Below are positions 1 through 11,889 of a DNA stretch of 64,000 nucleotides, in pieces (the first letter of the stretch is position 1; every line of letters begins with the position of its first letter). Below the pieces are notes generated by a model. It saw only the letters and a program-made list of their open reading frames with translations. It did not search any database and had not been told where the DNA came from. A program made the translations under genes and the position numbers. The DNA is from Congeria kusceri (Eukaryota; Mollusca; Bivalvia; Myida; Dreissenidae): positions 57,537,681 to 57,601,680 of the forward strand of contig CM051025.1 in NCBI GenBank assembly GCA_027627225.1. Direction: 5' to 3'.

Positions 1-905
1 TTGGGCGTTTTGCCTACAATGGCCATGTCATCAGCAAACAGCAACAATACTAAAACTACATAATTTATAGAGATTCCAGAATCAATACGATTTTGTAAAA
101 ATAACTCAAGATCTTCAACAAAAAATGAAAACAATAAAGGGGACTTTACCTGGCATTGACGCAAATCGACTGCATATTGAAAGTATTCAGAATAACTGGA
201 ATATGACTTTACACAAGATTTGAATTTTGATACATATCGCGTATAATCCTAAGAAATTCAACTTTATACATTTTAAACCAAAATCCCTTTCTATAAATAG
301 TATCAAAGTATTTAGCCACGTCATCAAACATAACATATAATCTCTTATTTTCATTAAGAACATGATGCACTAGTGACATCAAAATAAAAAATAGCATCAG
401 TTGTAGACCTTCCTTTACGAGATCTAAATTGAGCATCCGAAACAGTGTTATTTTCTTCACAAAATGTTTAAAATCGTTTATTCAAGACTGTTGTGAATAA
501 CTTAAACAAACGACTAACCAACGTAATACTCCTATAATTATTTACATCGCCCTGACTGCCCTTTATAAGTAACGGTATTATAACTCCTTTTGACCTTTTA
601 TCCGGAAAGTAACTCGAATTTAAAATACAATTGAATATATCACATAAGTGGGATGTTAAAATATCGATACTTTCAATAAAGTACTCGTTTGAAAGACAAT
701 CATTGGCATAAGCTTTATTACGTTTCAAAGAATAAGCGGCAGCTATATTTTCAGTATAAGTGATCAGTTGGTCTAACTCAGGAAAAGTATATTTTTCAGT
801 ATCAAAATCATTTTCTTTTCAAAACTGATCAGCCTCATTATTATAATAATTAAACAAATCATTGCCTATATTCTCAAAATACTCTTTAAATTGTTCAAGT
901 GATAG
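1..905 (-). mobile_element. 5'-truncated, decayed non-LTR (LINE-type) retrotransposon reverse transcriptase fragment
   Basis: Read on the minus strand this stretch gives the usual order of LINE reverse transcriptase blocks. A segment near 640-540 carries FPDKRSKGVIIPL and NYRSITLVS (the FP..W..G.I.P and NYR.I.L signatures). A segment near 380-290 carries MFDDVAKYFDTI (motif A). The extreme left edge carries LLFADDMAIVGKTP (the [F/Y]ADD active-site motif). The blocks lie in different frames with stops between them, so the copy is dead, and it continues past the left edge. Similarity is to the RT class of jockey/CR1/RTE-like elements; I cannot place it in a clade. Confidence 0.8.
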
Positions 906-1589
906 TTTATTTTAACATTTTGAATTCCTTCGTTTCAAATATTGTCCTAAATTATTTTGGCTTTTTTGTCTTTAAACAATCTATTTCAACCATTTTCTTT
1001 TTTTAACAGTTATTTTTCTTCTTACGAATTAATTTTGTACAAAATTATTTTAGTTCACACAAGTGTATACTATTTGTATCGATTTTACAGCAGTTAAACA
1101 AACTCAACAATTCAAGGTAATTATTTCATACATTATTGCAAGCATTCCAGACCACATGTATATTACTCCACCGCCAATTAATTCACATGTATTAAGTCTG
1201 GTATTAAATGCAGAGAGAATAGCGTTGTACGACGTTTATAAACGTTCAGTCCTTGTGTAGGTCGTCAGACATTTTAGCGTATATATATTTCAAATATCAA
1301 TATAGAAATCTTAATATATACATTTATTCCAAATATAAATCTTTGTCTAAAGAATATTGAGTGTGTCGTATTCGCGACTATTAGTGACTATGTTGTGTTT
1401 AATTACGTAGCACTAAACGAAAGTAGCAAAACAGGCTCATTCAAGAGAGAGAAGAATTAGGCTGAATGCATATGTCTCATATAGTCTGGGCCCTTTGTAT
1501 TAATGTGTACTTAAGGTGAGAACTTACTGATTGTGAAATAATGTCACTGTTATCAGTTTTTTTGTTAAAAATTATGTTTCGCCATATAA
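906..1589. other. Intergenic, nothing recognised
   Basis: AT-rich sequence with T-rich runs and no open frame that resembles a known protein. A 65-codon open frame at 1063-1260 (+) has no features that support it as a gene. Confidence 0.5.
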
Positions 1590-2119
1590 TGAGGATGTTA
1601 ACATAAGATTACAAAGGATGTTGTTTATCATTAACAAAGTTTAATCCAGTTTACGAAGGTACAAGTACATGTACATGTATTAGTAAATGTATTAGGTCAT
1701 TTCATGTAGACTTGAACCATCTCCACCTCGCTTACAGCGTAACAGTGACTTTCTGTGCAAGTTGTTCTAAGCATTATTATGTTGATGTTGGAGACCTCTG
1801 CTCTTACAGAGAATGAGGTTATCGCAAATGATATTATTTACGCATATCTCTAAAACACGAGTAGTGACACAAGACACCATTGAATGCTTACGCAGAACAG
1901 CTTGCTCGTGAACTCGTTCATTCGTTTCAAATAAAAATAAAATGGCCTGTTGTTTGTATCTAATTCAGGTAAGTTACTGTGTTCCGATTAAGCAGATAAC
2001 ATGTGCTTAATGCCTGGTTAATATGTCTTGTTTTTCATCACTTTAGTTTTGAATTCGTCGTAGAAGGATAGAAGGAAAATACAATAAAAAATCCTGTTTA
2101 AAGGACCTTTCACACTGCG

Positions 2120-2215
2120 AGCGTATGGATAGCGTATGCGTTGCGTTTGTGTTGCGAATGCGTTGCGTATGCGTAGCGATCGGAGCGAATGCGTAGCGCA
2201 TACGTAGCGATTGTG
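2120..2215. repeat. Subterminal repeats of the Harbinger element, left side
   Basis: Many tandem, degenerate copies of GCGTATGCGT and GCGTAGCG lie just inside the left terminal inverted repeat. The same words (AGCGAATG, GTAGCG, CGAATGCG) recur in inverse orientation inside the right end at about 4000-4380. Subterminal repeats of this kind are usually transposase-binding sites; that role is inferred. Confidence 0.6.
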
Positions 2216-2889
2216 CCTTGTTTTGGGTACCGCGTCCGATCGCGGCGAATAAAACGCGGCACGGCACCCTCAACCTCAGTACCAGTAGTCGTCACAGCCA
2301 CCGTACCACCACAACGACAGACACCCACTGCCACCGGAACTGCCACCGCCGCCGCCATCTCCACTGGAAGTTTAATTGCACTGTTGCTTTCCTCCGACAT
2401 GACCCTGTTGTTCTCTGGAATATCAGGCATGGATACAAACGTGAAGACCCCATATCATGTCGATCACATCTAATCATGGTCTCAGCACACCTACAACCCT
2501 GAGCAGATCCACCTCCCCATCGTCTTACACCCACAAATGATCCAAGGTTGTAGTGCAGGATGACCAGGACCTACATCCATACACTGCATAACATGGATTA
2601 CTTTCATCAACTTGATGCTATTTTATGTATATGTTGTTTTTGTTTGATACAAACTTGTTGTTTTGTTTATTATGAATCAGGTGTACAAAACAGCACAGTA
2701 TTGTACGTTGTTTTATTGTTTACAGTCCAAGTGTCTTGCTGTAGAATGTTTATATCATGTTTTATATTTAATTAGATTTTTCATAACTTGTGAACTATGA
2801 ATCGATTTCACTGTGCCCTTAGCACTTTAGCCATAATAATATAGAAAGGTGGCCCATGTTGTTGTGTGTCTGTTACCAGTTTTGTTGAG

Positions 2890-3909
2890 TTGGATACAGG
2901 TTGAAAGCATGTCAACTACCCTTCTTGCTCGAGATAAACGGTAGTTGAATATACGTTCGTCTCTACTCATCCGTTTGATGCTGTATGGTTTCATGAGGAA
3001 TGTTCTGAGGGAGAAGGCGTCGTCCCCGATAATAAAGTACGGTACATCTTAAGTGTCGCCGGGTAGGGGTTCTGGTTGTTGCCAGCTAGCTATACCGCCG
3101 TTTTCGAGTCCTTCCCTCAGCTCGCTAGCGTTATAGATCTGAGCATCGGAGCAGGACCCTACTCCATCGACATCGGCCCACATGAAACGGTAGTCAGCGT
3201 CAACCAAAGCAAATAAGATGACACTGAAGAACCCCATGTAGTTATGGTAGATTAAGCCAGACTTTGGGGGTGCTTTACACGCTACGTGTTTGCCATCAAT
3301 GGCACCCACGGTGTGCGGAAAGTTCCATTTCTGGTACCACTTGTCTCCCAGTTAACTCCATCCTTCTTCGGTAGTGGGACACGTCAACAGCTCATCCAGG
3401 TATTCGTCTACAATGGCTGTGCAGACCTCACGGACCACAATGGAGATGGTGGTGCTGGGGACCCTCCAAGCAAACTTCATATCACCATACCTTGCCCTTG
3501 AGGCTAAGTGGCGAAGGGTAAGTGCCAACTTCAAACCTGTTTCCAGGGCGTCCATGTAGTGAGTGTCCTGTTTCGTCAGCCTCGGTGCCAGTCTCTGCAG
3601 CAGCTCATCAAACTTAGCTGGGGTCATGCGGAGGAAGTTGTGGAAAGAGGTGGGATCTTCTCTCCATAGCTCCACCCTGAGTTGATCAAACACACAAAGC
3701 TCGGGTCTTCTTAGGATCCATGGCCTCACCCAATGGGCACGCTGCCTCCTTCTTAGCCTTCTTCTTCTCACCGTGAGTTGGAGATTCAGAATCTGCAGAT
3801 TGCGCTGATGCATAATTAAAGCAAGCAGGAAGTCCCTTCTGGCTGTATCTTCCATGGTGACAATAGCTTTAGATGTGTACTCGGCGAAGGCTGGATTTAC
3901 AACGGACAT
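2890..3909 (-). pseudogene. HARBI1-like (DDE_Tnp_4) transposase, two in-frame stops
   Basis: The frame opens at 3909 (MSVVNPAFAEYTSKA). It has a basic helix-rich N-terminal region (RRRRLRRRQRAHWVRPW) and then a stretch typical of Harbinger transposases, FHNFLRMTPAKFDELLQRL. An in-frame TAA at 3352-3354 interrupts it. The same frame continues with the first catalytic motif GAIDGKHV near 3300 and the second, VDADYRFMWADVD, near 3200-3165. A second in-frame TAA at 3049-3051 follows. The frame then gives the third catalytic motif GDDAF, and [12 protein letters not shown] near 2920. All three acidic motifs are present, so the catalytic core was complete before the stops. Downstream of about 2890 the similarity ends. 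The family cuts and pastes DNA with a partner Myb-like protein, which I could not identify here. Confidence 0.8.
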
Positions 3910-5039
3910 ATCCAGAAGATGCTTGTTCTTTTATACTCTAAAGCGGCAACTGCGTTACTCGGTCAGAAAACAATCGGGACACAGTCGCTTTAATCGCAAC
4001 TCAAACGCTACGCAATAGCTATTTCATCGCTACTTCATCCTACTTACCCGCTCCCTATACGCTAGGTAAGGGTATCACCGAATGTAGAGCGTACCAGAAA
4101 CGATTGAGAAGCGCACGCGGCGAATACCGAACGACTGAGAAGCGAATGTATAGCGAATGAAAGCGATTGAGTAGCGTTTATTTAATCGCTCGCATTGTTT
4201 TGGTCAGTCCAAAACTTTGCGAGCGAATGAAGTGAGTACCAGCAACAGGAACGCACGAGAAACGCATTGATGCGAATGCCGAACGAGTGGGGAGCAATAA
4301 GTGCGAACGAGTAGCGATAAAAAATATTTTGGCCATTTTCATACGCTTCGCATTCGCAATAGCTTATTCGCTGCAGTGTGACAGGGCCTTTAGTCAGGAT
4401 TGCTCGAGTTCATTGCGGCGCTACAAAATGTTTCTTGGTTATATAAATCACACGTCGTATTTTTGCAATATCGACTGAGCGTTACAACTGTCAGCGCGAA
4501 CTTTATTAATTCAAGCGTATGGTGTGCGTTCAACGATAGTGAACTATGGGCAACGTGATAGGGATTTTCTTGTTCGGAAGTAATCACTCGTTACGAAACG
4601 CAATTTTAATGGACACGCACAAACTAGCACATATGAAAAATACATGCATACAGTAAGTTAAAACAACGTTTAAGCAAATAGAAACAATAAAGCAATATGG
4701 TATGATAACAAAACATCAGTCTCATGTTTAATTAAATCCTTATTGTTTTAATATACTTTTCGTGCCCATTTGTTCAGTTTTTGTTTAAAAACTAATGGTG
4801 TCTGATTGTAGTCTATAAAATAACAGTTGCTAACGAAAAACATTGTCCCATGCTGATTATGTCATATGCAATGCAGTATATTATAAACGTATCTCGTGTA
4901 AACTTAATCTACGTCAACTCGTTCCGCATCAATTACAGTTACTTTAATTATAATAACTAAATTGATACAATATTATACAACATGTGAAGCATTTCAAGCA
5001 CTAATTGTCATAAACAATTGTGAATGATAGGCTTATAGA

Positions 5040-5890
5040 AACTAGAGCTATTACTAAAGGAGAAACCGCTTTGACACAGATGAAGAGGTTTACAGTTGTG
5101 GTGCTTTGACACAGAACAATGTTTGACTACAATGGGTTTAAAATGCTAAAGGAAGAGCACAGTATATGCGACGTACAACTATTGTGACCCTTGACATTGA
5201 AGAGTTACCTTGTACATTCAGCTTCAGAACTGCGTGTATGATGAACCTTACTCCAGCCAAGTTATTTTCAAATAATTCCTTGTTGGACAAAAGTATACTT
5301 TCTACAGAAATTTCATTGTTATATTTGACCTATAAATGTGACATTGGACCTCATAGACTTTGTTCTTAGCTTGAGGACATCCTCTCATGACGGGAAGAAC
5401 TTTGTCCCAAGTTAAAGCAGAATCCCTCTTTGTAGGTACGATATATGGTCCAAACACAAATAGTATTAATTATATCTAACCTTTTACCTCACGGTTTGAC
5501 CGTGAATTATAAGTTACATGCCTGGCTCTTGCGCGCAGCATACCTTCTCTCGATGGTGTCATTTCTGTCTAGTCATTAAAAAAATCCATCCAATTCAGTA
5601 TTTTGCTCCAGACAACTATTTGACCTTTGACAGACAAGCATGGGTGATGTATTCGGCACATCGACTGGCCTTGGGAAATAATGATCTGAAGTTGTATTAA
5701 AATATATACATTGAATTGTAACTTTGACCTTTGACACACAACTATGAGACATATTCGCGATACATCCTCTGGTTTTGGCCAATTGGAAGTAACATACATG
5801 TATAACATCGTCATTTTAATTTAATTGGACTTACTATTTAAGAAACTATTTCCATACCGACATTTAATACATGTTAAATAAAATGTATAT
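5040..5890. repeat. Degenerate repeats with TGACCTTTGAC words
   Basis: The stretch carries scattered words such as GTGACCCTTGACATT, TTTGACCTTTGACA and AACTTTGACCTTTGACACACAAC, about 50-200 bp apart. These resemble worn copies of the ACCTTGACCTT-rich tandem repeats found elsewhere in the window. It separates the duplicated flank (up to about 5000) from the last-exon tail of pseudogene D. No coding sequence is recognised. Confidence 0.4.
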
Positions 5891-5898
5891 TAAAAGAC

Positions 5899-6077
5899 CT
5901 ATTCATGCGAAAAATAATGATTGTTGTATGAAAAGCATTCTTGTAAACTACGTTTCCCCCCAAAATCTCTCACATTCCTGTATTCCGTACACATTCCAAT
6001 ATTGATAATACTTACAAAGTTCATTTCGTTTTGAGTTGGTTTTCCGACTTCGTTTCCAACAGTTCTCGCACCACTAG
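5899..6077 (-). pseudogene. Pseudogene D, tail of last exon
   Basis: The minus-strand frame ending at the TAG at 5899-5901 contains ARTVGNEVGKPTQNEM and ends LQECFSYNNHYFSHE. It aligns with the end of gene A (GGTVRNEIGCPPEMPM ... FDKCDAYYNSCFAHK). The match also holds at DNA level, for example GTTGGAAACGAAGTCGG against GTTAGAAACGAAATTGG. It is cut off from the rest of the exon by repeat DNA at 6078-7340. Confidence 0.65.
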
Positions 6078-7340
6078 TGGTGCTAAAAGTCAGCCTCATG
6101 GGAGGCAAATTTATGATGTTTAGTGAGTCTCCGACGTCTTGCAAACGCACGCGACGTGCTTCTGAATTGCTGTATCTACTGCTGTATAAGATTGGTGAGT
6201 TAAGCCTCAGATACACATTCCCGACTTTTCCTGCCGTTCTTGAGCCGACAGCGTCCCGAATCAAATATGTCAAAAGTCGAGACAATATTCTGAGAATCGG
6301 GGCTCGAAATTTAATTTTTGATCCAAAGATCGAACATGGTCACGACAGCGTCTCGACAGAGTTCCGACAGAGTCCCAATTTTTCCGAATGCGATCCGACA
6401 TCCCGTCAGTGTCCCGATAGCTCCCGACAGCGTCCCGACAGCATCCCGGCATTCCCAACGTTTTTTTTATTATTTGTGTACGTACGTAGGGCTTACTAGA
6501 CGCTGTCAGGAGTCGTAATCGGGAAGCTTAATCCTTCGGTCGGTCAAAGTTATGTCGATGAATGACAAACGCATACAAACACACACAACAAACACGATAT
6601 ATACACCAGACGTGATATATGTATATATATGTTTATGCAATATCATTCCCGTTCCACCGGATATTGTCCCGACAACGTCCCGACACCGTCCCGAATTTGA
6701 TCCGATATAGCCGAATCTATCCCGACAGAGTCCCGACTATACAAATTCGGCTGAATCTCTAGAATGTTAAAGGAAAACCTTAACTGTCGGGATTGCTTGG
6801 CCAATAACGAAGAACGTGTCCCGATGATTCCCGATTCTCAGGACAGCGTTCCGAAAGACTTTTTTTATTATTTCTATCGTAGCCCTGTCGGGACGCTGTC
6901 GGGATTCATTATCGTGAATGAGTGACTGAGGCTTTAATTATGTGGCTGATTCAAGCTTTTCGCCAGGCAGGTATAAAAAAACACCGACACAACATTCGTT
7001 TATATCTCTAGATTACATGTTTCATTGATTTAGTGTTTTACACATATTTTTCACGTATTTTTGCAGACTGAATGTGTGCTTTAATTATTACTGATGTTTC
7101 GATTTTGAAGTTTCAAGTATAAAATGACAATTGTGTTTCATATCAAATGCATAAAAATCCTCATGCATATAAATTAACTATATTAATGAAAGTTAATCAA
7201 AACCATTAAACACTTTTTATATTATATGTTTTATATAAACAATCAATCAATAAAATAGGTATAAGTTCCTGATAATTTCCTATTCAAATAAAAATACTGG
7301 ACAAAAACGTGTATACAGTGTCCGGATTCTATTGTATTGC
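6078..7340. repeat. Insertion inside exon 7 of pseudogene D, rich in TCCCGACAG minisatellite
   Basis: Homology to gene A stops near 7340 and resumes near 6077, so about 1.2 kb has been inserted. At 6220-6450 and 6650-6910 there are many copies of TCCCGACAGCG/GTCCCGACA. Their reverse complement CTGTCGGGACGCTGTCGGGA occurs near 6888-6905. A short (TATATA/TGTATA)-type run lies near 6598-6630. Open frames here (for example 6077-6499 +) are by-products of the 10-11 bp periodicity, not genes. Confidence 0.55.
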
Positions 7341-7368
7341 AGTTCGATCACTTGACTGTATGTTCTCG

Positions 7369-7635
7369 CTAAGCTTTATACCCCTGTGCTAGGCCTCGGA
7401 CGAGAACTGATATACCTTCGTGCAGTAAAAGCCAGACAAGATACTGCATTGTTTCTCCGGACTGTGTGTAGAGCTTATACAGATCGGTATTAAATCTAGT
7501 ATTCTCTGGTGGGGTTTCGGCAAATACTAAAGGTGGGTCTTGTGCATTCATCAACCAACAGAGATTGACACATTCCTCAACGTACTTCCAGATATTTGGA
7601 TTTCTGGAAAACTTTGGATATTTGGAAGCAAAATC
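7369..7635 (-). pseudogene. Pseudogene D, exon 7 (Mieap C-terminal core)
   Basis: A clean acceptor (CCCTAAACAG at about 7645-7636) precedes DFASKYPKFSRNPNIWKYVE, then ECVNLCWLMNAQDPPLVFAE and LYKLYTQSGETMQYLVW. This is the Mieap C-terminal core also seen in A, B and C. The following motif reads LVWLLLHEG where the paralogues have PALLLHEGG, so two residues are deleted. A stop follows at 7369-7371 (YKA*), where gene A continues KAGENVQASD. DNA similarity to A runs on past this stop to about 7340. Confidence 0.85.
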
Positions 7636-8358
7636 CTGTTTAGGGATAAAAAAAACAATGCAAATAATATTATAAGAAGAGCAGCATGGCTCATGATAAT
7701 TGAAAATGAACATGCTATTAATAAACTAAAACTGGAATTCATCACATTTCCTGTATCCGTTTTCTTAAATCGATTGCTATAACAACATACTAGAGTATTG
7801 TAAGGATATAATTTTATGTACATATGTATAAAATCAAATCATATTGACTATTTAAAGAAATATACATGTATAAATAATGTTAAACACAAACTTATAGTTG
7901 GAACATTTTTCAAAACACTGCAACATACATATGTTATTTGGTGGAATAAAGTGTGTATATTATTGATTGATTATACTTTTACATGTATAATTTGCCTGTA
8001 TGTACCGCCATTTTTTAGGTTGAAGAGGAATCTGCTTTTAATAGCTTATTAATATCAAGTTTTTACTAAATGTTAAAGTAACGTCGATGCATAATTGTGC
8101 GAAAAATATCAGTATTAATATTAATGTGGGATATCTCTTCACCACACTTGTCTTCATAATTATGTTTTTAGAAGTGTAAGATCAATTATTCGTTTAATTT
8201 TCAGAGAAATATTATCATACTAGGTATGTTATTTATACCCCACTTCGCAGAACAAAATATTTGTAGCGATATATAATTAATGGCGATTAGTTAACTAAAT
8301 AAACAATATCAGATTTATTCACTATTGTAGTAAATAATGAATGTATTTTTGAACTTTC

Positions 8359-8451
8359 CTTGCAAACAGATTGGACGCTCAGTTCCGTTTTGTGTTTTCT
8401 GAACTCTTTCGACACTGCTCTGAGTTTAACGGTGTCGGTACGTTGCCCACA
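8359..8451 (-). pseudogene. Pseudogene D, exon 6 with both splice sites lost
   Basis: The peptide SKEFRKHKTELSVQSVCK matches exon 6 of gene A (MKEFRKYTAKLSVQSVCK) and its B and C counterparts. The donor position reads AAG|GAAAGT instead of AAG|GT. The acceptor side reads TTGTGGGC where A has a CAG|GGC junction. The exon could therefore not be spliced normally. Confidence 0.75.
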
Positions 8452-9195
8452 AGGGAAAACACGTTTTCCGTGACGTATTAAGTTCAAATGGTGTACAACC
8501 CGCAGACTCAGGTACAGAACAACAAACCTCCAAGTCAACCAGATAAACACCACAACAACGTCGACAGATAAACAACAACAGCCAAAACAACGTCCGCAGA
8601 GGATGGGACGTCCGCCTAAACTTTTTTATGATTAGTGACAGATAATTAATTATAAAGTGTACTGCAGTGAAAATACATCATATGTGTTTTACTGAAGAGC
8701 CATAATGATGCTCTTTTAAAATCAGTAAACACAGTGGATATACGTTGTGTATGATTGTTGACAATTTGTGCTAATACAAGAATAGTTCTACTTTGAGAAA
8801 TATGTCTATCTATATTTTTCTCGTAGGAAGAATTCGTGAAATATAGACCATATCAGCAACGAAAGTCACGTGATCTTATCCAGGTAAACACGCTGCCCAA
8901 GAAACTCTAACAGTTGGTTTATTTACAGTTGAAATACACAAGTCCTGTCGGTAGTTGTTATGATAACAGGGTAGTTATGGTGTTTAATTGATGTGTGCTG
9001 CATTGTAAGGGGTCTGGTTATGAAGATGGTGTATCAATGCATCAATTTACAAGTGTTTTAAAACACTGGAAGGTAACAATACAGACTAAATTGGGACTTC
9101 GCCGGAATATTCCGCCAGTTTTGGAAAAACAAAAGCTTTTTTCTGCAGCTTATGTTCAAGATACACATATCATTGCGAAAGACCGCATACACGTT
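8452..9195. other. Intron of pseudogene D, nothing recognised
   Basis: No gene, transposon end or tandem repeat was seen here, apart from the start of the open frame described in the next entry. Confidence 0.4.
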
Positions 9196-9423
9196 AAAAG
9201 AGCGAATGTGCATATTTTCGACAAACATTTGTTAATAAAAACTGTTGGTGTTGCAAACCAAATTTGGACTATGTACTGCCTTAAAAGAGCGAATGTGCAT
9301 ATTTTCGACAAACATTTTCTAATAAAAACTGTTGGTTTTGCAAACCAAATTTGGACTATGTACTGCCTTCTTTCCAACATTCAAGATCCAATTATTACTG
9401 CTGCAACGGAACGACCTGATTAG
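8995..9423 (+). other. Open frame with an in-frame 87-bp tandem duplication; function unknown
   Basis: An 87-bp unit at 9196-9282 is repeated at 9283-9369 with only a few differences. Because 87 is divisible by three, both copies stay open and encode two near-identical 29-residue units containing KRANVHIFDKH and ANQIWTMYC. The upstream part reads SVLKHWKVTIQTKLGLRR. I do not recognise the sequence. It lies on the strand opposite to pseudogene D, inside its long intron. It may be a fragment of a mobile-element protein or a chance open frame. The duplication itself is certain; coding status is not. Confidence 0.4.
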
Positions 9424-10424
9424 TGTTGTCAGTACCTTTCATACATATACTGCAACATTAATGTAAAATTGTACCAATATTTCAAAGATGTTTTGCCATA
9501 CAACTTTATAAAATAAATTAGTTCCACAAATAGTCCTGTTTGTAAATACCACAAAGTCAAATCAATTCACCCCAGTGGGTGCCCTTTGACCAGTTATCTG
9601 GTAATAATAATTATTACTGTTTAATGTAACTGTCCGTCTATGATTTCTACGCAGAAGTTGTAATTATTTGCTGCTTCTGTTGGAGTCAGATTTCGATACA
9701 TTTAGGGATACTTTATAATTTCGTAATGTTGTTGTAAAGTCCCTAATAATCATACCTTTTCCAACTTGGGATGCACCTAGGTATCCACAGCACAGGTTTA
9801 TTAATAAGCCGGTTACAAATACAGTGAACATGTGCGTGAGTTCCTTGTTCATTTTCTTGGTATACATTTTATGAGAAGTGTCCTCTTTGTCAGTGCTATG
9901 AGAATGGATTATACACTAGTAAATATTTTAGTTTCTTACGTATGCCTCACTTGGTCACTTTTTCGGTTCATAATGTCTCAAACTGTTGATGCTGTCTGTC
10001 TGTTTTGCCATGTCATGCAGTAGTTGTTTCAGTGCTTGATCAATAGTTGATTGTTTTAATTGCTTTCAATTTTCTTTCGGAAACTTTCAATGAAGTAAGA
10101 AAGTCACTGTGGAAGTGTCCACGTTATCAATGTCTTATATTCTAATTTGGCTGCGGAATGGGGATTTCAGGAAAAATCTAAGATTCTTCTAATAGGATGT
10201 CTGCGGTGTTAAGTAGATAGGCTGTAAATTCTGTGTTTGAGCTGTGATAGTCACTCAACTGGTAGTTCAGTAAAGTGCCAATAGGAATTTTACCAAATAC
10301 AGTAAGGTGTAATTTACAGCTGATACCTGTCCCTTTGACAAATAATTAATTTGGAATTCTTCCACCAAGGACATCAGTGACTGCTTTAGTATCTTCTGTC
10401 GATGAGGATTTTCTATGGTTTTTA
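9424..10424. other. Intron of pseudogene D, nothing recognised
   Basis: Open frames near 9664-9867 (-) and 9832-10023 (+) overlap on opposite strands and have no recognisable motif. No other structure was seen. Confidence 0.4.
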
Positions 10425-11637
10425 GCTCGACTATTCGAAAAATAGGTGAGCTTTCCTACAACCCACGGCGTCGACGTCGGCGTCCGCGTCTGAAATTGGT
10501 TAAAGTTTTTATTCAAAAGTCTTGTAATTTCAAAACTACATAAGTTATTCACTTGAAACTTGGAATATACCTTTGTCATCAACTCCAGTGTCAGGGGCAA
10601 TATTCCCCATAACTCTGTTTTGTATTTTGACAGAGTAATGCCCCCTTTTCACTTAGATTTTCTGGTTAAAGTTTATATTCAAAAGTTTTGTAACTTCAAA
10701 ACTACGTAAGTTATTCACTTGTAACTAACCTTTGTCATCAACTCCAGTCTCAAGGGCAACATTCCGTATAACTCTGTTTTGTATTTTGACAGATTTATGC
10801 CCCTTATTCACTTAGATTTTCTGGTTAAAGTTTATATTCAAAAGTTTTGTAACTTCAATACTACAAAAGCTATTCACTTGAAACTTGGAATATACCTTTG
10901 TCATCAACTCCAGTATTAGAGTGAACATTCCCCATAACTCTATTTTGTATTTTGATAGAGTTATGTCCCTTTTTCACATAGATTTTCTGTTTAAAATTTA
11001 TATTCAAAAGTTTAGTAACTTCAAAACTACATAAGTTATTCATTTGAAAATTGGAATTAACCTTTATCATCAACTCTAGTACCAGGGCAACATTACCCAT
11101 AACTCTATTTTTGTATTTTGACAGAATTATGCACCCTTTTCACTTAGATTTTTTGTTTAAAGTTTATATTCAAAAGTTTGGTAACTTCAAAACTACATAA
11201 GTTATTTACTTGAAACTTGGAACTAACCTTTGTCATCAACTCTAGTGTCATGGACAACATTAGCCATAACTATGTTTTGTATTTTGACAGAGTTATGCCC
11301 CTTTTTCACATAGATTTTCTGGTTAAAGTTTATATTCAAAAGTTTTGTTACCTCAAACTACATACGGTATTCACTTGAAACTTGGAACTAACCTTTGTCA
11401 TCAACTCTGTATCAGGGACAACATTACCCATAACTCTGTTTTGTATTTTGACAGAGTTAGCCAACTTTTTACATAGACTTTGTGGTTAAAGTTTTTGGTC
11501 CAAAAATGTATAAACTATACAAGGCTTCACTTAAAAATATTGTATTTTAACAAATGTATGCCCCTTTCACTATTCAAAATATGTACCAACTGAAATACTT
11601 CGAATAGTTGAGCGCGCTGTCCTCTGACAGCTCTTGT
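10425..11637. mobile_element. TIR-bounded repeat element filled with a tandem array of about 160-170 bp
   Basis: The left edge reads TAGCTCGACTATTCGAAAAAT. The reverse complement near 11598-11615 reads GCTCAACTATTCGAAGTATTT, giving terminal inverted repeats of about 15 bp. Between them (about 10495-11490) a unit is repeated six to seven times. It contains AAAGTTTATATTCAAAAGTTTTGTAAC, TTATTCACTTGAAACTTGGAA, CCTTTGTCATCAACTC and TTTTGTATTTTGACAGAGTTATG. Small open frames inside (10346-10600, 10870-11100) are products of the repeat. The element looks like a non-autonomous DNA transposon that carries a tandem repeat. Confidence 0.6.
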
Positions 11638-11889
11638 TTATTCTAGCATCGTACAAAATGCTCTGTACTGCTTCCCGTTTCCGAACTTGTCTGTCATTTG
11701 TATCATCCTGAAAGTCAACTTCATCACTGGTTTAGGTTCGATTTTGTCCCCCCTGGGCTTATGCCACGCTTGCCCAACCTCCGTACAAGACATGTCTGCT
11801 GGTATTTCGGATATTGTTTGCTGACCGGTCACCCAATGGTTGGCCGTGTAGAGGAGGGCAATCAGATGGTTACACCCACCACCAGACCT
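11638..11889 (-). pseudogene. Fragment resembling the SWIM-zinc-finger region of YqaJ-type proteins (tentative)
   Basis: A minus-strand open frame behind a possible acceptor (TTTACAG at about 11890-11896) reads SGGGCNHLIALLYTANHW, then MSCTEVGQAWHKPRGDKIEP, and ends at the TAA at 11638. The CNH followed by a hydrophobic helix resembles the CxH half of a SWIM zinc finger. The SCT...W..PRG...EP pattern resembles what follows it in invertebrate SWIM/YqaJ-domain proteins, a family often carried by mobile elements. The CxC half was not found. It sits right next to the repeat element ending at 11637. Recognition is by eye only. Confidence 0.4.

Larger units (their letters stand above)
2098..4394 (-). 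mobile_element. PIF/Harbinger-type DNA transposon with terminal inverted repeats
   Basis: The left end (2098 onward) reads TAAAGGACCTTTCACACTG. The reverse complement of the right end (4371-4394) reads TAAAGGCCCTGTCACACTG. These terminal inverted repeats flank a Harbinger transposase relic on the minus strand. The three bases at each edge are TAA/TTA-like, consistent with the 3-bp TWA target site of this superfamily but no longer a perfect duplication. Homologous sequence at about 24900-24930 lacks the element, so it works as an empty-site reference. The copy is about 2.3 kb and non-functional because its transposase is broken. Confidence 0.8.
1590..5000. repeat. Segmental duplication, copy 1 (3' flank of pseudogene D), split by a Harbinger element
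   Basis: Several blocks match 24480-25600 in the same order and orientation. One is the block near 1620-1665 (GATGTTGTTTATCA...CAGTTTACGA.GGTAC) against about 24499-24548. Another is the AGTAGTGACACA...GGCCTGTT.TTTGTATCT stretch near 1860-1965 against 24728-24815. A third is the ATATAAATCACACGTCG...TAGTGAACTATG stretch near 4440-4550 against 24929-25045. The CAGTCT.ATGTTTAATT.AAT stretch near 4715-4735 matches 25192-25213. In copy 2 the same block sits just downstream of the stop codon of gene A, which implies a duplicated gene-plus-flank unit. Copy 1 is interrupted by the transposon at 2098-4394. Confidence 0.7.

Noticed and set aside
2110..2534. Second Harbinger protein (Myb-like) in overlapping frames on both strands
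   Set aside because: The sequence is driven by subterminal repeats and Ala/Val/Thr-rich low complexity; no Trp-rich Myb/SANT pattern is visible.
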